Positions 41,931-54,154 are shown, counted from the first letter of the stretch. The stretch: 64,000 nt of DNA from Ryuthela nishihirai (GCA_038380435.1 JAWZYU010000010.1:41140135-41204134), one strand, 5' to 3'. A program made the numbers and translations. The notes: generated from the letters alone by a model not told the origin.

Positions 41931-42935
41931 TAGAAATATTTAAGCAATGCTCATTCATGAGCACAGTTGCGATCACGCATATATTACAACCATAATACAA
42001 CTAAAGATGGCTGAAAACAAAACGAAAAAAAGATAAACTTATCATTGAAAATACAGTAACAATGTTTTTTAATATTACCAATAAAAATATATGGCATACT
42101 TCCGAAAACAAGAGGAAAAGTAAAAAAGAAATCAGAATTACATGCCGTTATGTGGAAAACGATATTAAATTTGGAGGGGGGGATGGGGGAGGTTCGCAAA
42201 GGGGGTTAGCTTTTATGGTGGCCACCTCAGGATCATTGGAAGAGCGGCTCATTAGATGATTTTCCTGTGGGACGACTGTAGGTGATTCAGAGGCAAAAGT
42301 ATCCCAGGGGTCCAACAGCCCCTTTGGAGAAGAGTCACATACATATTCCTGAGGTGAAGAGAGGGGTATCTCTCCTCCTGGCTGCAGAAGGAGAGGTAGG
42401 CAAGGAGGAAGGATCCTATAATTTTAACCTTCCTCATTCTCCTTTTAAATTTTTCATTTTTCTGAATGTTCCACAAAGGATCTGGTAGACCTGAATAATC
42501 AGTGCTGGACACTACAGTTAAGAGAAGCCTCTGTGCCAGAGAGAGGAGTCGCTAAATCCTTTTCAGGATGGCTCATCCTCATATATGTCATTATAGTCCT
42601 CAGGAGGCATTTTTTGAAGCCGCAATATTGGCAAGCAAAGCGGAACTCAAAATCATCGTGGTTTCTCTTGATGTCCTTAGATATCTCATAGTATTGTTAC
42701 GACAGAAGGAATCTGGCAACCGAAAGCAAAAAGTAACAGCCAACGAATAAGAACTTTGGGAGAATTTGAGGAAGAACAGTGGAGCGTGTAACGGTCGTGT
42801 GTTTTAACCAAAGAAGGTCTAAGGAGAAGAAGGCTAGCTTCGCACAAGCGTAAGTGGCGCCGTTCTGCGGAATTTTACCGAAGCTGAACGTGGCAAATTG
42901 ATGTGCATCCACAAAAACAACTGTAAGGGGCGATC

Positions 42936-42947
42936 TGCGCATGCGCA
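42936..42947. promoter_or_regulatory. NRF-1-type palindrome TGCGCATGCGCA
   Basis: A perfect palindromic TGCGCATGCGCA, the known binding sequence of the NRF-1/EWG transcription factors, in a less AT-rich patch (42840-42960). No exon was identified next to it, so a promoter role is only a suggestion. 41931-43849 otherwise shows no gene. Confidence 0.35.
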
Positions 42948-43849
42948 GTGCAATCATTTTTAGTCCACTGCAGCTGTAGTTTGTCTTACTCTTGGTATAT
43001 TTATTGCGATTTAATCAGTGTTTTAACCTATCTAACACCCATGACTGTTTGGCATAGTGATTGCTGACCCTAAAGTTATTCAGTGAGTATTTTATCCCGT
43101 TCAGGAGTATATATTACGATACCTGGAAAAGCCGTTGTATGTTTATTTTGAGTAATTTTGCAGATTTTTTAAAATTAATATGTAAATTAATACATTTAAT
43201 CATCTTGCGAACATGTAAGTCAATGTATGTTGCAGTTTGGTGTTCCCTGGAGCATATCGACATATATAGGTGTCTGCAGTTTGTTCTAATAGTAAATTTT
43301 TTTATGGTTGATACTAGAAGTGCCTGCTGCCATCTATTGTTACAGTTTATACAAGTAAGAAACTCGATGTGACTTTTTTTTGAAAATATCCTAACTTCTA
43401 TAAAATATAATTAAACAAAACATGTTGTCTCGCATTAAGCCATAAATTTCACTTTATTATAATATATTAAATATAGTAGAATGTTCAAAATATTAGAATA
43501 TTTATGTTGAGCATAGCTACCTCTTGTTTTACAAAACGAGATTTTATTAAGGAAAATAATTTTAACTAATCCTTGTGAAAAGAAAATCATGATGGTAAAA
43601 TTTAAGAAATTGACACTTTGAACAACGTGGTGTAAGCTATGAAAACCTTGCTGGGCAGTGGAAAAATAACGCAAGGAACTGGCTCCTCTTCTGGCTAGGT
43701 GGCTTCACTGCAATACACGAATTTGCCATGTTTAGAGGGCGCTGCAATCGAAAAGTTTACATTACGTCTATGGAAGCTACCTCTCTTCTCCCTTAGACAC
43801 TCCTTGTTTTAATGGTCTAGAGTTCGAAAATGGACGGTTAGCTGTTCTG

Positions 43850-44190
43850 AGACAGTGCGCGTTAAGTATAAAGAATTATCTTTATGTGTTGTGTACGCGG
43901 GAAGTATAAAAGTGGTATCTTTTATATGATGTGTATGCGGATGTTCAAGCGACATGGTAATCAAGTAAAAAGGTAATATTTAGTGGAATATACAGAGCTA
44001 ATGTTGTGTGCTCTGCGCAGGAAGATTGATGACTTCTGTATGGTTAATAGTTGATTTGTTAATAAGATACTTCATCCATATTTTCTTTGTAACAATTTAC
44101 CTTGTATTGAATTTGGTTTTGAAATATAATTTTTAATACTCACGCTCAGTGGCTATCCATTTTTGTAATCCGCAACAGTATCATCCCTAT
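43850..44190 (+). repeat. Dispersed repeat F, copy 2
   Basis: Second copy of the repeat at 41280-41930; CAGTGCGCGTTAAGTATAAA at its left, ACTCACGCTCAGTGGCTATC at about 44139. Similarity continues weakly past the CAGT (CATTTTTGTAATCCGCAACA). Confidence 0.5.
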
Positions 44191-44445
44191 TGTACCATCA
44201 GAGTAATAACTCCTATTGTACCATGGGCTGAATCTAGGCATAAGAGACATTTCAAGGTGACAAAGGCGAAGTATAAAATGAATTCCTTACATTCCAAAGC
44301 TACGTTAAGAATACAACCAGAGCTCTTCCTAAAGTAGACAATATAGGGTGGAGGTAATTACGACTATAAAAGAAACATTACACACTTCTTGAGCCATTGC
44401 TGCCAGAGTTATCGCCACAGCTGTGGAGGTTACCAGGTGAGTATA

Positions 44446-45664
44446 CACCCAAGAGCCAAAACATTATGACCAGAGCGTCGTTATGTAATTACAGGTAAAC
44501 GAAGGCACGTTGAAGATCACGAAACGGTATAAATAATATCTGATACTGAGCTCTGTTAATCACTGCTTTTCTTGTTCTTCAGATGGGAAAGGCAACTGAC
44601 TAAGTTAGTTTGACAAAGGCCAAATTCTAATGGCCAGACGATTGGGTTAGATCGTTTCTGAGATGGCAAGGCTTGTGGGGTGCTCACAGTCAGCCATGGT
44701 TAGTACCTTCAAAAAGTGATCCGAGGAGGGAAAAACCACGAAATGCTTGCAAGGTGTGTGCCAACCGCAGCTCATCGATGCTAGAGATGAATGAAGTCTA
44801 TCCCGTATGGTACGAGCCAACAGAAGGGATACTGTTGTGCAACTCACTAGTAATTTGAATGCTGGTGATGGGAGTAATGTGTCACAACACACAGTATATC
44901 GAATCCTGCCGAAAATGGAGCTGGTAGCCGCAGGCCTCTCCGAGTGCCCATGCTAACCTTGGTTCACCATCGATAGTGCCTACAATGGGCATGTGAGCAT
45001 CAAAACTGGACCTTGATGATTGGAAGAAGGTCGTGTGGTCTGATGAATCTCGTTTCCAGTTGCACCATGTGGCAGCCAGGTGTGTGTACATCGTTTACTA
45101 TGGAATTGTTGGCATCAGGATGCACTGTAGGATGAAAACAAGCCAGTGGAGGAAGTGTAATGCTTTGAGCAATATACTGCTGGGAAACCCTGGTTCCACC
45201 ATTTACATGAAGAAAGCATAATGTCTACCACCTACCTAAACATCATTGCAGAGCAGGTACGTCCTTTCATGCCAACGGTTTGTCTCTCTAGTAGTGCCTT
45301 CTTTCAGCAAGATAATACACCATGTCATACTACCCGGATTGTTCGAGAATGGTTTGTGAAACATGAGGAAGACTTCCAGGTATTCCCTGGCCTCCAAATT
45401 CCCCAGACATCAATCCAATTGAGCATCTGTGGTTTGGATTGGAAAAGTATATCCGATCTGTGGCCCACCACGTAACTTACAAGAGTGAATCACATAACTT
45501 ACAAGAGTTGAAGGATCTGCTGGTAATGTGTTGGTACTGGATACCACAAGATACCTTAAGAAATCTTGTAGTGTCTATGCCTTGCTGGGTAAGAGCTGTT
45601 TTCGCGACATGTGGAGACCCACATCATGTTAGGCAGGTGGACATAATGGTTTGGCTCTTCGGTG
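44446..45664 (+). mobile_element. Tc1-like transposon (family T2), second copy, inactivated
   Basis: CACCCAAGAGCCAAAACATT (44446) and, on minus, CACCGAAGAGCCAAACCATT (45664), with TA on both flanks (44444-44445 and 45665-45666). Same family as 12889-14144 and better preserved in the catalytic region. Confidence 0.9.
44560..45600 (+). pseudogene. Tc1-type transposase remnant in element 44446-45664
   Basis: Visible in several frames: MARRLG and MARLVGCSQ (DNA-binding part), MVRANRRDTVVQL, NVSQHTVYRILPKMEL, VWSDESRFQLHHVA (first D, about 45030), FFQQDNTPCHTTRIVREWF (second D, 45301-45357) and NSPDINPIEHLW (about 45398-45433, the E of a DD34E triad). Five or more frame breaks, so dead, but the triad residues survive. 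Confidence 0.82.
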
Positions 45665-46018
45665 TATATAGGGTGGCGCCAAAATGCTATGTTTTACCAA
45701 GATCATTTGAGCAATGCTGAGAGGACGTGCTCCATGACGTCAGAGCGAAGAGAGTTCAGCTAACGTATTTACATAATCATCCATTCATTCGTGCCTTTCT
45801 TTGTTCTTCGATTGGTGACTCTCTCTCTCTGTGAAGTCTTTCGTGCAATTTTTGTTTAATTACGCTGAACTGATCCTTCGAAGAATAAAAAAAAACGTTT
45901 TATGTACATTCTCATTAGAAATAAAAATTAGTATAAAGTGGGTGTTGCACTGTCGCTTGAAGTGCGATGAATTCGATGTGCACAAGTTAAGATATATGGT
46001 AAACATTTTCCAGATGCC

Positions 46019-46172
46019 TAGTGGCGGACTGGCCAGGGTGTCAGCTTGCCTGATGGCAAGTGGGCCCCCTTAAACATTAGACAGTTTGTGAAAAATGATA
46101 GCCTTATAGTTGTGGGGGGGGGGGTCCCTTTGTCTCCTAGCAACCAATACTTTTAGACCAAGTCCGCCACTG
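46019..46172. mobile_element. 154-bp hAT MITE with perfect 8-bp duplication
   Basis: Left end TAGTGGCGGACTGGCC (46019), right end on minus CAGTGGCGGACTTGGTC (46172), duplication CAGATGCC at 46011-46018 and 46173-46180. Contains a G10 run. No coding capacity. Confidence 0.9.
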
Positions 46173-46295
46173 CAGATGCCTGTTAAGATCAGTCAGTCAC
46201 CTCTAGGCTTTATGAAGCAAACTCAGTACTACATATTAAACGTAAATTAAATGATATTGCAATTCCAGATTGAAAAAAACCTATCATAAAAAATT

Positions 46296-46374
46296 CAGTC
46301 TTGTTACGATGACCAATTCTACTTCAGTCTTGTTACGATGACCAATTCTACTTTAGTCTTGTTACGATGCCCAA
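46296..46374 (+). repeat. 29-bp tandem repeat, 2.7 units
   Basis: CAGTCTTGTTACGATGACCA + ATTCTACTT at 46296, 46325 and (partial) 46354. Confidence 0.92.
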
Positions 46375-46445
46375 ACGATTGTTATCTCATATTACCTTTG
46401 ACTCAGACCTTTTGTCCCACCCATCTCTTTATTTTTTTTTTCTAG

Positions 46446-47131
46446 ATCCAAGCCAGAATGGTAATGAAGAGTGTCTAAAAGTCTCAGAAAAAAAGGACAC
46501 GAAGTTGGTGGGCATTAGCAAACGCGATCTTGTTAAATCAGAAATGGCTTGCATTGTTTAAACGTAGCAGCATTTAGCTCAGAATAGGTGACGAATATTA
46601 CACGTTATATTATTTGACGCTGTATCGCAGTTCATGTAAGTTATCTCAAGATGTAAATGATTGTTGGAATAAGAAACGGATAACTCTGAAAGCTTCGACA
46701 ATAGAATTAAAAAGAAGTAAAAAAGAAGCATTATCTCAGGTAACTGACAATTTAAATTCCTTAGCTTATATTGTACTGATTCATGGGAATAAAAACATGT
46801 CAGTGCGTCATAGTGCCCACGAATTTATCTTATCTAGCATTAGAAAATTACAGCAGCAGTTTCAGATTGCTATTAAAATCTAAATAAAGCCGAAGGGAAA
46901 ATCTCTGCATTGCAAACAGGATTATGATAAAAGCAAAAGCAGTAGAATAAGCAAATCAAAATTGATACAGAGGAATAAAAAAAATCAGAATTAATCAAAA
47001 CAAGAAGAAAAGCAGACTTTTCATTGGATAATTCCAGGAAAAAATTTCTTGGTAAATTGAAAATTGTATTTACTACAGATCACATTAAATGTTTTCTGGA
47101 AGGGAAAAAATTTAAACTACTACTCAGGGGG
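46446..47131 (+). other. Stretch with two modest open frames, coding status unclear
   Basis: A strong acceptor-like tract (CTTTATTTTTTTTTTCTAG) ends at 46445 and is followed by about 38 open codons to 46561 (DPSQNGNEECLKVSEKKDTK...). A second frame, 46614-46883, has 89 codons with gene-like Lys/Ser/Leu use. No donor site or domain confirms either. Confidence 0.2.
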
Positions 47132-47225
47132 CATTTTTATTATTTTCCTTATGATTATTATTACATTTTTATTATTTTCCTTATGATCATTATTACATTT
47201 TTATTATTTTCCTTATGATTAATAA
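47132..47225 (+). repeat. 32-bp AT-rich tandem repeat, three units
   Basis: CATTTTTATTATTTTCCTTA + TGATTATTATTA at 47132, 47164 and 47196, nearly identical. Confidence 0.92.
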
Positions 47226-47745
47226 CATAGTGATTAAAAGATAAGCTGAAATAAAGATATGGTGTTTTAATTCAATCGAATTTAATTTTAAGCGCAAGAT
47301 CAGAATAATTTATCAGAATCACCTAATAGAAATCTCTAGTAATTCGATACGAATTACAAATGATGTAATTATAATATCCGTAATTTCAACATACATTCAA
47401 AGTGCCATTTCATTAGGTACAGTTCCACATTTATTTTAATAGTAATGCATATATAGGATTTAGTAACACCTTAAATAATATTTTTATGAAAATATACAAT
47501 TGAAAATAATTCTAGGAACATAATCAAATCTATTCAAATCTCGATTTTCACCAATATGCGTTCAGTATTTCAAGAGTTATGGAATCTGAAACGCTTAGGA
47601 AAATAGTTCTTTATGCAAAATATTCTTCAGAATTAGCAAAAATTAAATTCATTTTCACGTGAACTCGTAAAAACACTCAGACGCAATTAGTAAAGTTTAC
47701 CTAACAGTTACTGCTTTAGTTTTAACTTGTTTCTATTAAACTTTT

Positions 47746-47942
47746 GACCGTCCCGTGGCCGAGTGGTTAGCATGCTTGGCTACTGATCTACGGGACCTGG
47801 GTTCGAGCCCCAGGTAAGGCATGGATGTTCGTGTTGTTTTTTGCTGACACCCTGCCATCCTCTCAGATCTTCTACTGTGGTATATAAACTGACAAGCTCC
47901 TGTCAGACCTCTGTGGCAAGCAGCTGCTTGTGGGGGTATTAA
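47746..47942 (+). mobile_element. SINE family A copy
   Basis: GACCGTCCCGTGGCCGAGTG, GGGTTCGAGCCCCAGGTAAG, GGTATATAAACTGACAAGCT, AGCAGCTGCTTGTGGGGGTA. Near-complete. 47226-47745 and 47943-48285 show nothing else recognisable. Confidence 0.92.
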
Positions 47943-48289
47943 CTTAACCAATTTAATTACTTTTGAGAGCAATTGCTTTTATTTTTATTATTACTCGGAC
48001 TAATATTGTGAAGAATCTAGGTTGAAATAGATTTCAGATCTGTAAATTATTTTCATTCACACTATTTTCAAAGAATTATTGTTTAAGATGTGCCGAGTTC
48101 TGTATCTCAGTTACTATTAACATAACACGGAACTCTATCTAAAGTGGGTGCTGAGTATGTAACTATAATAATAAATATTTCCCTGATAGCTAGATAGACC
48201 TCAAACAGTTAAAAAAAACTGAAATTGTAATTTTACTTTTTCTGCCAGCAGAAATCTATTTTACCTTAGCTTCTTATAAGCTTTGCTTT

Positions 48290-50975
48290 TGTGTTCTCCC
48301 CCCAAGGTAAGGCTCTACCCCAAGGTCTTGACCATTGTGACGTCAAAATGCCTAGCCAATGACCATCAAGAAACGTTTCCTCGCGGAGTGACACCACCCG
48401 CCCTCTTCTTCTTCTTATACATCCTTCTTTCTAAGCTGGACCTATTTGTAAAGGGGGCATCGGCCCCCTTATCATCAGGTCCATACGCATAAAGGGCAGT
48501 GGGTGCGGATGAAAACGGCAAAGACTGGCCAGCACAGTGAAGGCTGGCAATCGTACATATTGGCAATTGGGCTTTAGGCCGCAGGCCGCCCAGTGGTAGA
48601 GAGGCAGATGTTGAAGGGTGAAGGAGAATAAATACCAGGTGCATGTCATGTTAAGGGGGGGAAAGGGGGTGGAGAGAGATAGAGGAAGAAGAAGTGTATA
48701 TATATTTTTTTTTATAATTTTCCGAGTGGCGAATGTTATGTTATTTTATGAAGTTGTGGCCATGGTTGGTTGCCAGTATGGTAGATTTGAGTCAATCAAA
48801 GGGGGATGAAATATGTGGTGGGGGGAGCTGAGACGGTGGGATAGGTAAAACTCCTGTGTCAGGAAGAGGAGAAGGAAATATTTATGGTTGCGTATCTAAC
48901 ACCAGAGGTTAGCATTGGGTTGCCCTGCCATACAGTGAAATGTTGCGCAGGGGTGGATCTGGGAAAAGTCATAGATCAGTGACAGCCATATACATGGGAA
49001 GGAGTATGATAAAGATAATTTTTTTTTTGGAGGAGAAGGGAGGAAAATGATATAGCTACGTTATATGAGTTGGAAATCAAATTTATGTGTTCAGTGTGTG
49101 ATGGTCAGTGTTTAATTTTGTAGAGCCAGTAGAAGGTCAGCCATGAGCTTGGGGTGTGTGGCAGGAGTGCTGTTTAAGGTTCCCATCAAAGGGTAGTGGG
49201 AGATGTGGTGAGAATCCATATGTATATTAGGTATGATAATGTGTATAGAGATGTTATGTTCTGGGAGAGATTCCATATAAGTTATTGGGTTAAAGAGAAA
49301 TATAAAAGTTTCCAATATAGAAATAAAGTTTTCCTTTATGTGTCTTTATTTTTGATAGTTAGATTGATTTTTTTTGATGATTTTATACTATATATTTAAT
49401 TTTATTTAGTTTCTATGGAATAAGTTGTCCAAAATGCGCCTTTTGATGTCCTATGGGGATCTTTTATTGGCATCTGGATCTTTTAGTGTCCCAAGGATCT
49501 TTTAAAAGTGAGGTAGAGGCCTTTGGAGAGGCAGAGAGGCTTTAGGGGAATCTCCCAGTGCTGTTGATATATTGGGCCAAGGCCCTATAGTGGCTTTTTA
49601 TATTATTATAAAGACCAAGAATTGTTTGGGCTGAGAAATAAGTGGTTCCCAGTGTGGTGAGTGTCTGGAAGAGGGTAATTCTATGTATTGTGTATTTGGT
49701 GCAGTGTAGAAGGTAGTGTGGAATGTCTTCTATCAAATGGCATGTAGTGCAAAGAGCAGATGGTACCTTTCATATCATGAAAAGGTCCTTGTTGAGATTT
49801 GTTCTGCCAGTGCGTAGTTGATGAATTGCTGTTTGGGCTCTTCTTGATAGGTAGTTGAGATGTGGTGTGTGTGGGATGGCAGCAATGGTGGCTCTGAATG
49901 TATTTTTAATTGTGGCCTGTTGGATCCAATTTTGTGTCCATGTGGAGTGGAAGAATTTGTTGATTTCAATTAGGTGATGATTATATGTCTCAGGGGTGTG
50001 ATAATTTGGTGTAGGGATATGTGTCCTTGTTTAGCAAGATGGTCAGCAGTGTCATTATGGGTTATGTTACAATGAGAGGGTATCCAGTGGAATGTTAGTG
50101 TTTTGTGAGTGGCAATTATATTGTGTGAAATTCTGTGAATATGGAAAAGCGAGTAATTTTGTGATAGGTTGTATGTATGTTTGTTGATGCTGTGCAAGGC
50201 AGATTTTGAGTCAGTGATAATATGTATGCTGTGTGTATTTTGTGTGGAGGACCATTCCGAAGCCATATGTATTGCAGCTAGCTCTGTAGCAGTACTGTTT
50301 TCTGCATGGTTCATTTTGATTATATGTGAGAAAATTGGTTAGGTAGAGTGGAAGGCAGCAGAGCCATTTGTTGTGTGTGGGATGTGGGAGCCATCTGTGA
50401 ATATAATGAGGTCTGTGGTAGGAATGTTTGTGATGAGTTGTTCCGCTGCAAATTTTAGTTCTTGTGGGAGGTGTTTATATTTTTGGGTGATGTGTGGTAG
50501 TGTAAGATTTATGGAGGGTTTTTTAATAGTCCAATAGGGGATTGTGTATCTAGGGTTGAAAGGTTTGATTTTTCTCCATGTTGAATATAGTGGGTGCTGC
50601 TTTATGATTTGTGCAGTGGGGGATGTGTTGGTAGGAGACTCAATTCTATTTATAGTGGGGTGGTTGGGGTTTAGATGTTTTAATTTGACGTAGTGTTTGC
50701 AAGTGAGTTTGTGTCTGATGTTGTCAAGGGGAGGCATGTTGGCTTCTGCCCATGTGGCCAAGTTTGGGCAGCCAGTTTTAAGACCCAGTGCAAGTCTGAT
50801 GGCTCTGGTTTGTATGGTTTCAAGTTTGTTAAAAAATGTGGGTGAGGTAGTGTTTAGAGCTAGCAGGCCATACTCCAGTCTGCTGTTGATAAATGTTTTA
50901 ATAAGGGTGATCATAGATCTGTCACTTGCACCCCAGCTAGCTCTTGTGATTGATTTGAGAATGTTGAGAGCTCCC
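48290..50975 (-). mobile_element. 5'-truncated LINE (I/R1/LOA-like, with RNase H), decayed
   Basis: On minus the element starts inside the reverse transcriptase (ALNILKSITRASWGASDRSM at about 50972), runs through an RNase H domain to about 49970 and a C-terminal tail (HYLLHCTKYTIHRITLFQTL, about 49720). A long non-coding 3' region continues towards about 48290. Residues before ALNILK are not LINE-like, marking the truncation. The 3' boundary is a guess from the end of the G/T-rich strand bias. Confidence 0.75.
49540..50975 (-). pseudogene. LINE ORF2 remnant: RT thumb + RNase H + C-terminal tail
   Basis: Residues in order: RT end (LIKTFINSRLEYGLLALN, LETIQTRAIRLALGLKTGCP, TWAEANMPPLDNIRHKL), a linker, then RNase H motifs IIFTDGS (first D, about 50415), STATELAAIHMA (E, about 50280), HIITDSKSALHSI (D, about 50215) and FHWIPSHCNITHNDTADHLA (D, about 50040). 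A frame break at about 50315-50340 separates first D from the rest; another lies near 49970. The tail HYLLHCTKYT follows near 49720. A cellular-type RNase H after the RT is diagnostic for the I, R1, LOA and related LINE clades. Inactive. Confidence 0.85.
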
Positions 50976-51339
50976 ACCACCCGCCCCGGAGGTGATTCAC
51001 TCCCATTGGTTGATTGAGTCACGTGGTTTATGGGCGCCATGTTTTGTTATACCGTGAGACGAAATCCTATGAGTTAGCGTGTGTACCTGGTTAAAACTTC
51101 TCAGTTGTTATAGTTTTAAACATTTCTACCAAGTTTTTGGTCTATGAAAGTTTCAATATTTTATCAATGTCTAACTACGCACCACTTGGGGGTAAATATT
51201 CAAATCATACAAATAAAGTAATGAATAATTTTTCTAAGAAACTCCGTCAGAAGACAGCAATGGGCTGCAATAGCTAAACGAGGTAACTGAAAAACCAACA
51301 AATAATTTTTTTAAAAGATTTTCTTGAAAAACGAGCTAA

Positions 51340-51490
51340 TGTTTCTACTTTGTCGTCTGCTTATGCCAATATCTGTTCGTTTGTCTGTCCGTTTCTCTGT
51401 AAACTGTTGTCTGTCCGTCTGTCTGTCCGTTTCTCTGTTAACTGTTGTCTGTCCGTCTATCTTTCCACCTCTCTGTCCCTTTACAGACAA
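51340..51490. repeat. GTCTGTCC-rich imperfect tandem repeat
   Basis: GTCCGTTTCTCTGTAAACTG / TTGTCTGTCCGTCTGTCTGTCC occurs about twice with drift. It directly precedes repeat D copies. Confidence 0.8.
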
Positions 51491-51509
51491 TAATTTTTTT
51501 TTGCTTTTA

Positions 51510-52330
51510 GAGCTAAATGAAAAATTCTTTTGGGGTTGGATAGGTGTATGGAACATACATTACAATTAACAATTTTAAAAAATTTTAATGGCTTTAATAG
51601 CGCCCGCTATCGATGGGAAAAGATGGAAAATGCTAAAATTTCAAACAAATATTACAAACGAACTATTTATACTGGAAATCTGAAATTTTGGCAGCAGAGT
51701 GTTATGGTCAGAAGGTTTAGAACAGCAGTAAGGCTTTGTCGTCTTAGCCCAAAGGGGGTACGAAAATGAAACTTTTTTAAAGAGATAAACATAACAATAT
51801 GTGAAAAAATTTTGTTTTACAGGCACTAACAGAATACTAATGATTAAAACAATATTTGATAATCTCGGTGTTACATGTAGACGTTTAAACGTCTATAAAT
51901 CAATAAATGTCTTTTGTGAAAAACGTCGGCGTTAGTTCAGCAGGTTAAAATACTCTCACATGTTTCTGGAAAGATGCGGGATCGAATCCCGTATCTCGGG
52001 GAAATTGTTTCCACAAAAATATTAATATTTATATTTTTCGAATACCCATCAGTGGAATTTCCAGTGTTAGAGAGTGCTAAAGACGGTATCTAAACACTCG
52101 AAAGGCGACCTCTAGTGGCGGAAAAAAGCTGGAAAATACCAAATCTTTAAATAAATATTGCAAACGATGTATTTTTGCTAGAAACACATATTTGGTCATA
52201 GAACATAATGGTCAAGTGGTTTACCCTAATAGTAATGATTTGTCCCGTTGGTAAAATGCAACTTTTCTGCTTTAAGAGATAAATGAAGAACCTTTTTTGC
52301 ACATTACAGGTACTAGTGAATTATTAAAGT
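51510..52330 (+). repeat. Dispersed repeat D, two plus-strand copies
   Basis: Copy 1: TTTTGGGGTTGGATAGGTGT (51530) ... AATTTCAAACAAATATTACA ... CTGGAAATCTGAAATTTTGG (to about 51790). Copy 2: AGTGGCGGAAAAAAGCTGGA (about 52113), AATATTGCAAACGATGTATT, TTAAGAGATAAATGAAGAAC (to about 52330). Between them a tRNA-like piece (GCGGGATCGAATCCCGTATC, about 51976) may be an unrelated SINE head. Confidence 0.65.
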
Positions 52331-52344
52331 ATTTGCTCAATTAT

Positions 52345-52450
52345 ACATTAGATCGAGTTTCCATTGACTTTGATCGACGATTGACTTGATACATTAGATC
52401 GAGTTTCCATTGATCGAGCTCAATTATACATTAGATCGAGTTTCCATCGT
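52345..52450 (+). repeat. ATACATTAGATCGAGTTTCC tandem cluster, three copies
   Basis: TACATTAGATCGAGTTTCCA occurs three times within 105 bp, separated by shorter GATCGA-containing pieces. Confidence 0.9.
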
Positions 52451-52571
52451 ATTGAAAAGTGTAAAATAATTAGAAGAACGCATATTGCCTCTGGCGCATA
52501 TGGGAATCTCATTTTTAAAGAGAATGAAGTTCTTCCTTTGCCTACTTTTTCACTCCTTAAACGTTTTAATT

Positions 52572-52690
52572 ATAGATGTTCGTGTCGTTTTTCTGCTGAG
52601 ATCGCGCCATTTTCATGGACCTTCTAATATGGCGTATAAATTGACAGGTTCCTTCAGATCTCTGTACAAGCAGCTGCTTGAGGGGTTATT
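52572..52690 (+). mobile_element. SINE family A tail fragment
   Basis: Only the body is present: TCGTGTCGTTTTTCTGCTGA, ATATGGCGTATAAATTGACA, CAAGCAGCTGCTTGAGGGGT. The tRNA head is missing. Confidence 0.82.
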
Positions 52691-52819
52691 TATTCATTTT
52701 TAATGTATAAAAATGAACATATAGAAGGAAAAATGTACATAGTAGTATTTTATTAGTAATTATAAAACATAAAAAGCATTTGTCTTTTAGTTCTTAAATT
52801 TAAAAAGCTGCTTTTCTCT

Positions 52820-53720
52820 CGCTCCTCTGAATATAGTGGGCAGATCATTGCTGTCAGTGGAATTTCTACCATAACAGAACTCTACACGCTGAAATTTCCA
52901 CCATAAACAGATCGTTTGAACCATTCGTTAAAAGTTTTGCAGTTTCGATATTTAGTGATCTCTAATGTTATGAATTAAAACTACCTTTGAAAATGCGAAT
53001 TACATTTCATTAGTAACCAACTAAAAAAGAGACTTCCAATTATTTCATAACACAAAACCGTTCCGTTTCTTACCTATCTTGGGCTTAGGATGACCTCATT
53101 TTTGTGAATGAAATTATCAAGACTGTCACATTCCATGACCAAAATTTCAAATTTTTAGCATAACTACGTCGTTTAGAGTATTCGTTTTAAAATTTGGGAT
53201 TTTTCGATTTTTTTTCTACCGTTAGAGGGCGTAATTATAACTTTTGGTAAATTCGCAAAATGCGAATTGTAATATTTCATCAATCCGTGTCCAACTCGAA
53301 AAGAATTTTTAATTTATCTCTAAAAACATACATTTATCTGTTAAAGTAAAGAAATTTTCATTCCCCGCATCGGTCTACAGGATCAAGTGATTTGTTACCA
53401 ATGGTAACTTCGTAACCGTCACATTCAGCACCAAATTTCAAACTTCTAACATAATAGAGGAAAGACATAACATTATAGAATTTTTCTTCATAACATAATA
53501 GAATTCTAACATAATAACATAATAGAGTAACATAACTACATCGCTTGGAATATTCGTTTGATATTTTGGAATTTTCAACTTTTTCCACCGTTAGAGGGCG
53601 CAGTTATAACTTTTCGGAGATTCGAAAAATGCAAATCGTAATATTTCAGTAATACCTATCTAACACAAAAAGAATTTTTTATTTATCTGTATAAACAAAA
53701 AAGTTCGATGTCTACAGAAG
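52820..53720 (-). repeat. Dispersed repeat D, tandem minus-strand copies
   Basis: Two to three units of about 330-350 bp. Each shows (plus strand) ATTTCAAATTTTTAGCATAA or ATTTCAAACTTCTAACATAA, then GAATATTCGTTTGATATTTT-like, then CCGTTAGAGGGCG, TTATAACTTTT, AATATTTCATCAAT / AATATTTCAGTAAT and TCTAACACAAAAAGAATTTT. Head-to-tail arrangement indicates the family can be tandem. Confidence 0.7.
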
Positions 53721-54039
53721 GATAGACAACAAATCGAAATGATATATTTTTTTTTAAAAAAGCCCTGAAATTTACTTTTCCTTTTTAGCCGTTTTCTAAA
53801 ATGATTGCAATCATGAACACCAAAATCTGTATCAAATATTACCCTACCCTTTTCCAGAATCCTTAAGTACGGTGCAATACCATTCAGTTATGCAGGCTAA
53901 ACAATCCGAGCAACGACAAAACATGGCGTCGAATTTTAAGATGGCCAACCTCTACTTATATAGGGCCTCTAGCCTTGGCCAACAATTATAGACTACAGAC
54001 CTGCGCAATTGCTCGAAAAAGACACCTTTACGAGAAAAA

Positions 54040-54148
54040 AAAAATAATAAAAATACCCCCTCAAGCAGCTGCTTGCCACAGAGGTCTGACAGGAGCCTGT
54101 CAGTTTATATGCCATAGTAGAAGATCTGAGAGGATGGCAGGTCATATA
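54040..54148 (-). mobile_element. SINE family A, 5'-truncated copy
   Basis: Plus strand AATACCCCCTCAAGCAGCTG, CCACAGAGGTCTGACAGGAG, CTGTCAGTTTATATGCCATA, GAGAGGATGGCAGG. The head beyond GGCAGG is missing; tail towards the left. Confidence 0.9.
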
Positions 54149-54154
54149 AAATCT

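Noticed and set aside
46446..46883. Exon after a strong polypyrimidine/CTAG acceptor, plus an 89-codon ORF
   Set aside because: No matching donor, no frame continuity between the two pieces and no domain; listed as unclear rather than as a gene.
48366..48649. Two overlapping 72-92 codon minus-strand ORFs
   Set aside because: They lie in the presumed 3' region of the LINE; no retroelement domain is visible and both frames are open because of base composition.
51925..52010. Possible tRNA gene (TTAGTTCAGCAGGTTAAAAT ... GGGATCGAATCCCGT)
   Set aside because: Box A and B are present but the acceptor and anticodon stems do not pair; more likely a SINE head.
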